Shown: positions 8,902 through 16,264 of the stretch, piece by piece
Layout: each line of letters opens with the position of its first letter
How positions within the stretch are numbered: the stretch's first letter is position 1
Origin: Clostridia bacterium
GTDB lineage: Bacteria; Bacillota; Clostridia; Oscillospirales; CAG-272
Length of the DNA stretch: 45,512 nt
Direction of reading: 5' to 3'
NCBI GenBank assembly: GCA_017508195.1
Contig: JAFVZL010000027.1
Span: forward strand, 1-45,512
The notes under the pieces: model-generated
Databases searched by the model: none
What the model saw: the letters and a program-made list of their open reading frames with translations, nothing else
What the model was told of the DNA's origin: nothing
Translations under genes and position numbers: made by a program

Positions 8902-9256
8902 TCCCGGGGATAGGCAGATTTCGGGGAGAAGCGTCGTTCTTCAAGGCGTGAGGCGTACATTTAGATTTAGTAATTAGCTGAACAAACTAATGGGTAATCC
9001 GATTATTCGGATCGAATTGGATCAAGGCTCCAATTCGCCATTTGTTTGCCCCGCGCTTCGAGGTGCTCGCTTTGTAGCTGTTGGCGCGCGGTGTACGTCG
9101 AGCCCCCGAAACGGCGGTAGAAAAAGTCGATCAAATTGGAAGAAAACCGTAGGTTTTCAACCTTAGCTTATACAGTGTCAAAGGTGTGCTAATAGTTATG
9201 CCTTCTTTAGAGCACTTATAAAACTACCCGACTTTTTCGGTCTCGCCAAATATGAC
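8902..9256. repeat. Structured intergenic repeat, copy A (355 bp, with a loop insertion)
   Basis: It starts after AAATATGACA and reads CGGGGATAGGCAG, then TTTCGGGG (8920s), which can pair with CCCCGAAA (9103-9111). Inside are two further hairpins. It shares more than 60 bp of head, a middle and a ~45-bp tail with copy B, almost identically. In copy A the inner GTAC...GTAC hairpin loop holds about 134 extra bases (8959-9092), and these contain their own ATCCG/CGGAT and GAATTGGA/TCCAATTC hairpins. The tail has GAAAACC/GGTTTTC. It ends with GACTTTTTCGG, which can pair with AGAAAAAGTC. Confidence 0.7.
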
Positions 9257-9483
9257 ATCTCGGGGATAGGCAGATTTCGGGGAGAAGCGTCGTTCTTCAA
9301 GGCGTGAGGCGTACAAGGGTACGTCGAGCCCCCGAAACGGCGGTAGAAAAAGTCGATCAAATCAGAAGAAAACCGTAGGTTTTCAACCTTAGCTTATACA
9401 GTGTCAAGGATATGCGATTAACTTTGCTTTCTACAAAGCATTTTAAATACATCCCGACTTTTTCGGTCTCACAAAATATGACA
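9257..9483. repeat. Structured intergenic repeat, copy B (227 bp)
   Basis: This is the compact form of copy A. Head TCGGGGATAGGCAG; outer stem TTTCGGGG (9275-9282) with CCCCGAAA (9330-9337); inner hairpins GAAG/CTTC and CGTAC/GTACG with a 4-base loop; then GAAAACC/GGTTTTC and the closing GACTTTTTCGGTCTC. Three copies of GGTCTC(A/G)C(A/C)AAATATGACA, at 8884, 9240 and 9466, mark the unit borders. No ORF of note lies inside, and I do not recognise the family. Confidence 0.7.
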
Positions 9484-9493
9484 GACCCGAAAA

Positions 9494-10705
9494 CTACTTC
9501 TGGGGTTTGTAGAGCTCAAGCCTCTTATACATCGCCAGCCTTTTACCGCTCTGCTTATAGCTCTCAACAACGTTGGCACTTCTCTGCCCCGTTATGCGCC
9601 TCCAGAGGAAACGAAGCGGGAAGAATATCCAGCCCACGGGATATAGCAGTATACACCACTTTGCAGCCGGCCAATGCTGCCTTATATAGTTGTTAATGAA
9701 GCGGAAGGCGCGCACTATACGGGATTTTTCTCCCGCGGTCGCCTTGTAGTCGGCAATGAATACTGTCTCGAAGCTGCGCTCCTTATCTCTCTGACCGAAG
9801 TTTCCTCCGCGCGCAATATCCTCGAGCAGAGCATCTGCTACGTCATAGTCATCGCCCATCCATGCCTTGTGTGGCATGCCGAGATATTTCACCGCAGCGA
9901 GTGCGATCGCCTGACCTAGGCGCCAGAGTCCAACTCTCTTAAGTCTTTTTTCAAATGTATCGACAAATTCTTCATTCGAGAACGAGTTCACGAACACCGC
10001 CCAGTCGCAAAGGTGGCGTAAGCCGACGCCTATCGGCATCAGATGCATCTGGAAGTGCGTCAGAATAATAAAGCCGTGATGGAAATCAGAAGGTAGCTTA
10101 TACTCACCGTAATCATCCTTGACGGTGGTAGCACTCTCACACAGATCCGACCAATATTCGAGGAATATCGGCTTCATTTTTTCATCGGGGATCGCAATAG
10201 GAGCAAAGTGCAGCTCCATATACAGCTTTCCTCGCTCCAGAATGTCGTGATGCTCACTGTCGGTGTGCTCTAGTGTAAAGCCGTCCGACTTGAACACCTC
10301 GCGTGCGCGCTCCAGATGCTCGGGAGCAACATAGAAGTCCACGTCACCCATGCTCCTTAAAATCGGATCGGGATAGTAGCGCGCGGATGCGACGCCCTTG
10401 ATAACCGAATAGGAGATACCGTTTTCGCTCATAAGTCGGTGAAGGTAGCTGTGTCCGCGATAGCAAGCGAGATTGACCTCCTCGCACCTCTTAAGATACT
10501 TTTTTATCACCGCCGTTGTTGCAACGCCTATCGGCAGCTCGTCAATATTCTGAAAAGCAATAAGAGGCATCGACTGTGATATGCTCTCCTTAAGCACCTC
10601 GCTCCAGTCGATCTCGGAGGGTACATCGACGGGCATCCCGAAGAGGTTATGCCCGATAAGATTAAGCATCGCGCTCTGCTCTTCGCTTATATTTATTTTA
10701 TTCAC
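9494..10705 (-). CDS. Nucleotidyltransferase-like family protein (NTP_transf_5 type)
   Basis: 403 aa. The core is VIKGVASARYYPDP (about 102-115) followed by RSMGDVDFYV (about 117-126), where G-DVD carries the two metal-binding Asp residues of a nucleotidyltransferase fold. The rest is helical, with an amphipathic and basic C-terminus. The start is a GTG at 10705 with GGAGGTG eight bases before it. A longer frame begins at 10774, but that part is overlain by the promoter, so the long start is unlikely. Relatives often sit in polysaccharide or peptide-modification loci; none is visible here and the substrate is unknown. It is a monocistronic gene, divergent from the amidohydrolase. Confidence 0.75.
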   Translation of the reverse strand: MNKINISEEQSAMLNLIGHNLFGMPVDVPSEIDWSEVLKESISQSMPLIAFQNIDELPIGVATTAVIKKYLKRCEEVNLACYRGHSYLHRLMSENGISYSVIKGVASARYYPDPILRSMGDVDFYVAPEHLERAREVFKSDGFTLEHTDSEHHDILERGKLYMELHFAPIAIPDEKMKPIFLEYWSDLCESATTVKDDYGEYKLPSDFHHGFIILTHFQMHLMPIGVGLRHLCDWAVFVNSFSNEEFVDTFEKRLKRVGLWRLGQAIALAAVKYLGMPHKAWMGDDYDVADALLEDIARGGNFGQRDKERSFETVFIADYKATAGEKSRIVRAFRFINNYIRQHWPAAKWCILLYPVGWIFFPLRFLWRRITGQRSANVVESYKQSGKRLAMYKRLELYKPQK

Positions 10706-10745
10706 GGGCAACACCTCCGTTTTTTCTTCATTCGCTGATATTTTT

Positions 10746-10774
10746 ATTATATCATCGTCATATAGAAAATGCAA
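10746..10774 (-). promoter_or_regulatory. Promoter of the nucleotidyltransferase gene
   Basis: Minus strand: TTGCAT (10769-10774), 17 bp, TATAAT (10746-10751). Its position inside the longest frame supports the GTG start at 10705. Confidence 0.7.
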
Positions 10775-10803
10775 TGATAATACAAAAAAGAGCTTCTTTT
10801 TAG

Positions 10804-10832
10804 TTGACTTTTATTATCTGATGTGCTAGTAT
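10804..10832 (+). promoter_or_regulatory. Promoter of the amidohydrolase gene
   Basis: TTGACT (10804-10809), 17 bp, TAGTAT (10827-10832). It is back to back with the nucleotidyltransferase promoter. Confidence 0.6.
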
Positions 10833-10900
10833 ATTTCTATCAAATACGGGGATAAACCTTAAAGAGAGGAATACCCCGACGCAGAAAACCGAACGAGGAC

Positions 10901-10924
10901 ATGGCAAACGCCGGCATCAAGTAG
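10901..10924 (+). CDS. Possible 7-codon leader peptide
   Basis: ATG at 10901 with GAGGAC upstream encodes MANAGIK and stops one base before the amidohydrolase ATG. The amidohydrolase has no good ribosome binding site of its own, so its translation may depend on reading this leader. It may equally be chance. Confidence 0.3.
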   Translation: MANAGIK

Positions 10925-10925
10925 C

Positions 10926-11717
10926 ATGGAGATAATAGACGCACACGCACACATTTACCCGGAAAAAATAGCAGCAAAGGCAACGAGCACCATCGGTGTC
11001 TTTTACGATATAGAGATGGAAATGCCTGCCGGCACGGCAGAAAGACTCATTGAGGACGGTACACGGGCAGGCATAAGCCGATACGTCGTACACTCGGTTG
11101 CAACCACCGCACACCAGGTGCGCTCGATCAACGATTTCATCAAGCGTGAGGTCGATGCTCATCCCGAGTTTATCGGATTTATTACGCTGCATCAGGACCT
11201 CAGCTACGAAGAGATAGTAAACGAGGTCGATATTGCTATTGAAAACGGAATGCACGGCATAAAGCTGCATCCCGATTTTCAGAAGTTCAATATAGACGAT
11301 GAGGTTGCCGAAAAATTCTACCGCGCGGCAGAGGGTAAGCTCCCCATCCTCTTGCATATGGGTGACGACAGATATGAATACTCTAAGCCCTACCGCCTTG
11401 TAAATATGGCTAAGAAGTACCCCCGTGTCAACTTTATCGCAGCGCACTTCGGTGGTTACAAGTGCTGGGAGGATTCTCCTCTTTACAAGGGGCTCGACAA
11501 TATTTACTTCGATACCTGCTCATCGCTCCCCTTCATCACCCCCGAGCACGCAAAGAGCCTTATCGATATGTTCGGTGCGGACAGGTTCTTCTTCGCTACC
11601 GATTTCCCGATGTGGGATGCCAAGACCGAGCTCGAAAGGTTTAATAAAATACCTCTCAGCGACAAAGAAAGAGAAATGATATTAAGCAAAAATATCAAGA
11701 GGCTTTTAGGAATTTAA
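10926..11717 (+). CDS. Amidohydrolase-2 family TIM-barrel metal-dependent hydrolase/decarboxylase
   Basis: 263 aa. The metal-site residues of the family are visible: DAHAH (about 5-9), the strand GIKLHPD (about 114-120), LLHMGD (about 142-147), AAHFGG (about 174-179) and ATDFPMW (about 222-228). The family includes decarboxylases (ACMSD/resorcylate type) and hydrolases. The sequence does not say which, and no pathway partner is adjacent. ATG 10926 has no clear Shine-Dalgarno site, but a 7-codon frame ends just before it. A perfect terminator hairpin follows. Confidence 0.82.
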   Translation: MEIIDAHAHIYPEKIAAKATSTIGVFYDIEMEMPAGTAERLIEDGTRAGISRYVVHSVATTAHQVRSINDFIKREVDAHPEFIGFITLHQDLSYEEIVNEVDIAIENGMHGIKLHPDFQKFNIDDEVAEKFYRAAEGKLPILLHMGDDRYEYSKPYRLVNMAKKYPRVNFIAAHFGGYKCWEDSPLYKGLDNIYFDTCSSLPFITPEHAKSLIDMFGADRFFFATDFPMWDAKTELERFNKIPLSDKEREMILSKNIKRLLGI

Positions 11718-11728
11718 TAAAAAAAAAA

Positions 11729-11771
11729 GACCGATTATGTAAACTTTTCGTTACATAATCGGTCTTTTTTT
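11729..11771. terminator. Bidirectional terminator between amidohydrolase and ilvE operon
   Basis: A perfect 14-bp stem (11729-11742 with 11751-11764), 8-base loop, T7 after it on plus and A9 before it, so it can also end the minus-strand ilvE transcript. Confidence 0.9.
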
Positions 11772-11779
11772 ATCCTTGT

Positions 11780-11866
11780 AATGAAGTCCTGAAATGAATT
11801 TCAGAATGAAGTCACGATGTGATGAATTCCGATCTCATCGGATGATGTCCGGGCTTTTGCCTAAGC
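11780..11866. repeat. Second hairpin chain with AATGAAGTC linkers
   Basis: CTGAAAT/ATTTCAG, TCAC/GTGA and CCGAT/ATCGG stem-loops are separated by AATGAAGTC, AATGAAGTC, ATGAATTC and ATGATGTC. It has the same design as the chain at 8581-8700 and lies just downstream of ilvE. Confidence 0.6.
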
Positions 11867-11872
11867 AAATGC

Positions 11873-12895
11873 TTATATTTCCACGATCCAGCCCTCGGGT
11901 GCCTCGAGACGACCCATCTGAATACCTGTGAGAGTATCGTAGAGCTTCTTGGTTACGGGGCCCATCTCGGTCATACCCGCCGGGAAGCAGATTTCGCGGC
12001 CGTGGTCCACGATCTTGCCGACGGGAGAGATAACTGCGGCAGTACCGCAGAGTCCGCACTCTGCAAAGCTGTCGAGCTCATCCTTATGGATAACTCTCTC
12101 TTCAGCATCAAGACCGAGATAATCACGCGCAACGGTCATGAGCGAGCGACGTGTGATGGAAGGAAGGATGCTGTCCGACTTAGGAGTAACGACACCGCCG
12201 TCCTTAGTGACGAAGAGCACGTTTGCTCCGCCCGTCTCCTCTATGGTGGTGTGAGTTGCAGCATCGAGATAGATATTCTCATCATATCCGAGCTCGTGCG
12301 CCTCAACGATGTTGTAAAGGCTCATCGCGTAGTTAAGACCCGCCTTGATATGACCGGTTCCGTGAGGAGCCGCACGGTCAAGATCCGAAAGTCTTACGGT
12401 AAGGGGTCTGACACCGCCCTTGAAGTAGGGACCTACGGGAGTGACGAGGATACGGAACTGATACTCGGTTGCGGGCTTAACGCCTATAACCGCATTCGTA
12501 CCCATCATGTAGGGTCTGATATAAAGAGTAGCACCCGAGCCGAAGGGGGGGACGTAAGCGGCGTTTGCCTTTACTACCTTCTTTACCGCCTCGATGAACT
12601 TATCCTCGGGATATACGGGCATCTTAAGTCTTTCTGCCGACTCAGCCATACGCTTCGCGTTGAGGTCGGGGCGGAAGCAGACTATTCTGCCGTCCTCGGT
12701 GGTATACGCCTTAAGACCCTCGAAGCAGGTCTGCGCGTACTGGAATACGCACGCACACTCGTTGAGAGTTACGGTGTGATCTGCGGTGAGAGCACCGTCA
12801 TCCCACTTACCGTCCTTATAGTTGGAAACAAAGCTGAAGTCGGTCTCCATATATCCGAAGCCGAGCGATGCCCAATCAATATTTTTCTTTTCCAT
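11873..12895 (-). CDS. ilvE: Branched-chain amino acid aminotransferase
   Basis: 340 aa, PLP fold type IV. The PLP lysine is in GHIKAGLNYAMSLYN (about K184), and the EETGGAN motif and a C-terminal FPAGMTEMGPV region are present. It interconverts branched-chain 2-oxoacids and Val/Ile/Leu using glutamate. GGAG lies six bases before the ATG at 12895. A second in-frame ATG at 12907 has no site, so 12895 is preferred. It is the last gene of the minus-strand run that begins at the T-box at 21.2 kb, directly after the oxidoreductase subunits that make or use the same 2-oxoacids. Confidence 0.93.
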   Translation of the reverse strand: MEKKNIDWASLGFGYMETDFSFVSNYKDGKWDDGALTADHTVTLNECACVFQYAQTCFEGLKAYTTEDGRIVCFRPDLNAKRMAESAERLKMPVYPEDKFIEAVKKVVKANAAYVPPFGSGATLYIRPYMMGTNAVIGVKPATEYQFRILVTPVGPYFKGGVRPLTVRLSDLDRAAPHGTGHIKAGLNYAMSLYNIVEAHELGYDENIYLDAATHTTIEETGGANVLFVTKDGGVVTPKSDSILPSITRRSLMTVARDYLGLDAEERVIHKDELDSFAECGLCGTAAVISPVGKIVDHGREICFPAGMTEMGPVTKKLYDTLTGIQMGRLEAPEGWIVEI

Positions 12896-12917
12896 AATCT
12901 TCTCCATTTTATAAAGC

Positions 12918-12941
12918 CCACCGCGGAAGCATCCGCGGTGG
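12918..12941 (-). other. Intercistronic hairpin before ilvE
   Basis: A perfect 10-bp stem, CCACCGCGGA with TCCGCGGTGG, and a 4-base loop. On the minus strand it is followed by GCTTTATAAAATG without a clean T-run, so it may be an mRNA-processing or partial-attenuation site rather than a full terminator. Confidence 0.5.
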
Positions 12942-12950
12942 TATGAAATT

Positions 12951-13490
12951 TTATTTTTTGTAATCCTTGCCGAGTGAGAGAGCCTTCATATTAAGCTCCT
13001 TGAGTGCCGCCTTCTTCGGGGGGACGAGCTTCTCGACCACCTCGGCTACACCGTCAAAGGAGAGCTCGGGGTTGTTTTCAAGAAGGTGACCCACGATGAT
13101 CATGTTGGCAAGAGAGCTGATGCCCTCGTCCTTCGCCATCTGAGTCGCAGGGATGTAGAACACCTCAACGTCATCGCGCTCCACCTTAGCACTTATAAGA
13201 GAGGAGTCAACGTAGATCTGACCGCCGCTTACAACCGAATTCACATACTTCTCAAGAGAAGGAAGGTTCATCGCGATAAGAACGTCGGGCGTGGTTATAA
13301 TAGGTGAGCCTACGGGAGTATCCGAGAGGATAACGTTACAGTTTGCGGTACCGCCGCGCATCTCGGGGCCGTACGAGGGCAGCCAGGATACCTGAAGCTC
13401 CTCGGTAAGTCCTTTATATGCAAGGAATTTACCCGAGAAGAGTATTCCCTGTCCGCCGAAGCCTGCAATAAGGATCTGTGTCGTTTTCAT
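12951..13490 (-). CDS. vorC: 2-oxoacid:ferredoxin oxidoreductase gamma subunit (VOR/KOR type)
   Basis: 179 aa. It opens QILIAGFGGQGILFSGK and has LPSYGPEMRGGTANCNV (about 37-53), the gamma-subunit signatures of the four-subunit ketoisovalerate/2-oxoglutarate class. GGAGG precedes ATG 13490, and the beta-subunit stop ends one base before it. It works with the alpha, beta and ferredoxin subunits upstream. The branched-chain assignment rests on the neighbouring ilvE and acyl-CoA synthetases; 2-oxoglutarate remains possible. Confidence 0.88.
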   Translation of the reverse strand: MKTTQILIAGFGGQGILFSGKFLAYKGLTEELQVSWLPSYGPEMRGGTANCNVILSDTPVGSPIITTPDVLIAMNLPSLEKYVNSVVSGGQIYVDSSLISAKVERDDVEVFYIPATQMAKDEGISSLANMIIVGHLLENNPELSFDGVAEVVEKLVPPKKAALKELNMKALSLGKDYKK

Positions 13491-13491
13491 A

Positions 13492-14244
13492 TCACTTATC
13501 CTCCCCTGCACTTCTGTCCTTGTATACGCCGATAGGATAGTAAGGAAGCATATCGCTCTCTACCCACTCGAGCGCCGCCTTAGGAGTCATTCCCCAGTTG
13601 GTGGGACAAGCGGATACTACCTCTACAAGAGAGAAGCCCTTGCCCGCAATCTGGTTCTCGAACGCCTTCTTGATAGCCTTCTTCGCATTCTTTACGTTCT
13701 TTACGTTGTTTACCGCAACGCGCGCGACGTACTCGGGACCCTCGAGAGTAGCGAGCATCTCGCTGACGCGGATGGGCCAACCGCAATGGTTTACGTCACG
13801 GCCGTAGGGTGAGGTCTGAGTGACCTGACCGGGAAGGCTCGTAGGAGCCATCTGACCGCCCGTCATACCGTAGATCGCGTTGTTTACGAAAATTACGGTA
13901 ATATTCTCGTTTCTTGCGGCAGAGTGTACGGTCTCCGCCATACCGATGGATGCAAGGTCTCCGTCACCCTGATAGGTGAATACCACGTTGTCGGGACGGC
14001 AACGCTTTATACCCGTTGCAACAGCGGGTGCTCTGCCGTGAGGAGCCTCTATCATATCGCAGGAGAAGTAATCGTACGCCATAACGGCACAGCCAACGGG
14101 TGCGACACCGATAGCCTTACCCTCGATGCCAAGCTCATCCATGACCTCAGCGACGAGGCGGTGAATAATACCGTGAGGGCATCCGGGACAGTAATGGAAG
14201 GGTGCGTCCGTCAGGGACTTGGGTTTTTCAAATACTACAGCCAT
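13492..14244 (-). CDS. vorA: 2-oxoacid:ferredoxin oxidoreductase beta subunit, TPP-binding
   Basis: 250 aa. [13 protein letters not shown] (about 17-29) and the TPP/Mg motif GDGDLASIG (about 94-102), followed by [13 protein letters not shown], identify the beta subunit. It cleaves or forms the C-C bond of the 2-oxoacid with TPP. The enzyme is reversible: oxidative decarboxylation gives acyl-CoA plus reduced ferredoxin, and reductive carboxylation gives the 2-oxoacid. It lies 5 bp after the alpha subunit and is coupled to gamma. Confidence 0.9.
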   Translation of the reverse strand: MAVVFEKPKSLTDAPFHYCPGCPHGIIHRLVAEVMDELGIEGKAIGVAPVGCAVMAYDYFSCDMIEAPHGRAPAVATGIKRCRPDNVVFTYQGDGDLASIGMAETVHSAARNENITVIFVNNAIYGMTGGQMAPTSLPGQVTQTSPYGRDVNHCGWPIRVSEMLATLEGPEYVARVAVNNVKNVKNAKKAIKKAFENQIAGKGFSLVEVVSACPTNWGMTPKAALEWVESDMLPYYPIGVYKDRSAGEDK

Positions 14245-14249
14245 TATTC

Positions 14250-15305
14250 TTACTCTCCTTTCATAGCATTACGGATAGATGCAAGGATCTCGTCGGGAGA
14301 CGGGATCATACCGCCTGTGCGGTTGCAAAGATATACGGGCTTCTGGCACTTGGTAGCGAGCTTAACGTCCTCGATCATCTGACCCATGCTAAGCTCCACG
14401 GAGATAAATGCCTTAGCCTTATCAGCAGCCTCAAAGGCTGCGTTCGGGAAGGGCCAGAGAGTAATGGGACGGATAAGACCGACCTTGATGCCCTCGGCTC
14501 TCGCCATTGCTACTGCGTTCTTGGCAACGCGGGATGCGATACCGAATGCAACGACACAGATCTCGGCATCGTCCATCATGTAATCCTCCCACATAGCCTC
14601 ATTCTTTTCGATCTCGGCGTACTTCTCGTAGCGCTCGAAGTTCTTTCTTTCAAGCTCGTCGGGCTTAAGATAAAGCGAGTTGACTACGTTATGCTTGCGC
14701 TTGCACTCTGTTCCGGTAAGCGCCCAGGGCTTCTCGTAGGTCGTGATCTCCGCATCCTCAAAGGTAATGGGCTCCATCATCTGACCGATGGTTCCGTCAG
14801 CGAGGATCATAGAGGTCATGCGGTACTTGTCTGCAAGATCAAAGCCCTTGATAGTAAGGCTCGCCATCTCCTGTACCGATGCGGGTGCGAGAACTATCAT
14901 GCGGTAGTCGCCGTGTCCGCCGCCCTTGGTAGCCTGGAAATAATCCGACTGAGAGGGCTGGATACCGCCGAGACCGGGGCCGCCTCTCTGAACGTTTACA
15001 ACGAGTGCGGGAACGTCGGAGCCCGCTATGTAGCTGAGTCCCTCTGCCTTAAGAGATATTCCGGGGCTCGAGGACGAGGTCATAACGCGCATACCCGCTG
15101 CGGCCGCACCGTAGACCATGTTAATAGAAGCTATCTCGCTCTCAGCCTGAAGGAACACACCGCCGATCTTGGGCATCTTCTTTGCCATATAAGCGGCAAT
15201 CTCGGTCTGAGGAGTGATGGGATAACCAAAGTAGTGTCGGCAACCTGCTCTGATCGCAGCCTCTGCAATAGCCTCGTTGCCCTTCATCAATATTCTTTCT
15301 GCCAT
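14250..15305 (-). CDS. vorB: 2-oxoacid:ferredoxin oxidoreductase alpha subunit (3-methyl-2-oxobutanoate type)
   Basis: 351 aa. The motif [17 protein letters not shown] (about 24-40) and [18 protein letters not shown] (about 103-120) are typical of VorB/KorA. AAGGAGG lies seven bases before ATG 15305. A longer open frame to 15467 only reads through the ferredoxin gene in another frame. It lies between the ferredoxin subunit (10 bp upstream) and beta (5 bp downstream). Substrate specificity cannot be read from the motifs; the operon points to branched-chain 2-oxoacids. Confidence 0.9.
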   Translation of the reverse strand: MAERILMKGNEAIAEAAIRAGCRHYFGYPITPQTEIAAYMAKKMPKIGGVFLQAESEIASINMVYGAAAAGMRVMTSSSSPGISLKAEGLSYIAGSDVPALVVNVQRGGPGLGGIQPSQSDYFQATKGGGHGDYRMIVLAPASVQEMASLTIKGFDLADKYRMTSMILADGTIGQMMEPITFEDAEITTYEKPWALTGTECKRKHNVVNSLYLKPDELERKNFERYEKYAEIEKNEAMWEDYMMDDAEICVVAFGIASRVAKNAVAMARAEGIKVGLIRPITLWPFPNAAFEAADKAKAFISVELSMGQMIEDVKLATKCQKPVYLCNRTGGMIPSPDEILASIRNAMKGE

Positions 15306-15315
15306 AACTGCCTCC

Positions 15316-15522
15316 TTATTTCTCAACCGTGATAATGCAGTCGGGACACATGGTCGCGCAGAACGCGCAGCCGATGCACTTTTCCTCATCCTGCATATAA
15401 GCAGGAGAATAGCCCTTCTGATTGAGCTTATCCTCTGCAATTGCCAGACACTTCTTCGGGCAGGCATCGACGCAGAGTCCGCAGCCCTTACACATGTCCG
15501 TATTGAATGTAACCTTTGCCAT
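15316..15522 (-). CDS. vorD: 2x[4Fe-4S] ferredoxin, delta subunit of the oxidoreductase
   Basis: 68 aa with two clusters: CKGCGLCVDACP (11-22) and CIGCAFCATMCP (49-60). It passes electrons between the TPP site and free ferredoxin. A strong AAGGAGG precedes it, and it lies 11 bp after the P-loop ATPase gene. Confidence 0.93.
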   Translation of the reverse strand: MAKVTFNTDMCKGCGLCVDACPKKCLAIAEDKLNQKGYSPAYMQDEEKCIGCAFCATMCPDCIITVEK

Positions 15523-15533
15523 TTGTTTCCTCC

Positions 15534-16226
15534 TTATTTAAGGCCTGCCGTGACATTTGTGTCCGGTAAGTCGAAAATTTTCTTCTGAAGCTTCATCGGG
15601 AATACCTGAAGCCCGTCAAGCTCACGCGCCACCGACTCCTCCGCCGTGTGCATCCAGACCTCGAGCCCCGTCGTCTTTGAAAGACGGTCTACAAAGTCGA
15701 GCGACTCAATAATCGTGTCGCGCGTTGTTTCGGGACCGAGGTTCGAGTTGTTGACTATACAGGTAAAGCTTATGCCTGCGGCAGCCTCGATCTCTTTCAT
15801 TATCTCGACCGTATCCTCTACTGTCGAAGTAAGCGGACGGTGGCAATTCACCACGAACGCCATACGGTAATTATTCTCCGCCTTTATTGCTCCCGCATAT
15901 CTTCCGAGAGCGTAGGCGCCTCTGTCATCACCGCCGATATCCATGACACCGTACCCCGACTTATCCTGCACCAGACTATAGCTCTCTGCCGGCAATGCGG
16001 GAAGATCCACGTTACTGTTGGCATACTGAGGGGAAATCAGGCGGATGCCCGCCTCGTTAAGCTCCCTCTCGCTGTCCTTGGTGCGGAAATAGGGATTGAC
16101 TATGTCTAAATCTGCGATCGTGACCTTTTTACCCATTCTTGCAAGATACAGCGCGTAGTTGACGGCAATATTCGTCTTTCCGCTGCCGTAGTGACCTGCA
16201 AACAGGGTCAATCTCTTATGTTCCAT
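15534..16226 (-). CDS. P-loop ATPase of the MinD/ParA/CobQ type within the VOR operon
   Basis: 230 aa. Walker A is AGHYGSGKTN (about 10-19) and ADLDIVNPYFRTKDSE (about 38-53) is the deviant switch region. VMDIGGDDRGAYALGRY (about 94-110) is Walker B-like, and a VVNCHRPLT strand follows. No membrane segment. Its role is not known. It may help assemble or activate the iron-sulfur oxidoreductase, as other MinD-like proteins do for Fe-S enzymes, but that is inference. It lies 38 bp after the acyl-CoA synthetase and 11 bp before the ferredoxin subunit, so it is part of the same transcript. Confidence 0.78.
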   Translation of the reverse strand: MEHKRLTLFAGHYGSGKTNIAVNYALYLARMGKKVTIADLDIVNPYFRTKDSERELNEAGIRLISPQYANSNVDLPALPAESYSLVQDKSGYGVMDIGGDDRGAYALGRYAGAIKAENNYRMAFVVNCHRPLTSTVEDTVEIMKEIEAAAGISFTCIVNNSNLGPETTRDTIIESLDFVDRLSKTTGLEVWMHTAEESVARELDGLQVFPMKLQKKIFDLPDTNVTAGLK

Positions 16227-16264
16227 AATGTTCTCTTTATAAATTCGGCAGAGCCGAACGCGCC

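Noticed and set aside
8525-9483. CRISPR array
   Set aside because: The repeats are long (227-355 bp), few and contain conserved internal structure. There are no short repeats with unique spacers and no cas genes.
12002-12946. 314-aa plus-strand open frame
   Set aside because: Antisense of ilvE.
14202-15332. 376-aa plus-strand open frame
   Set aside because: Antisense of the VOR alpha gene; no family features.
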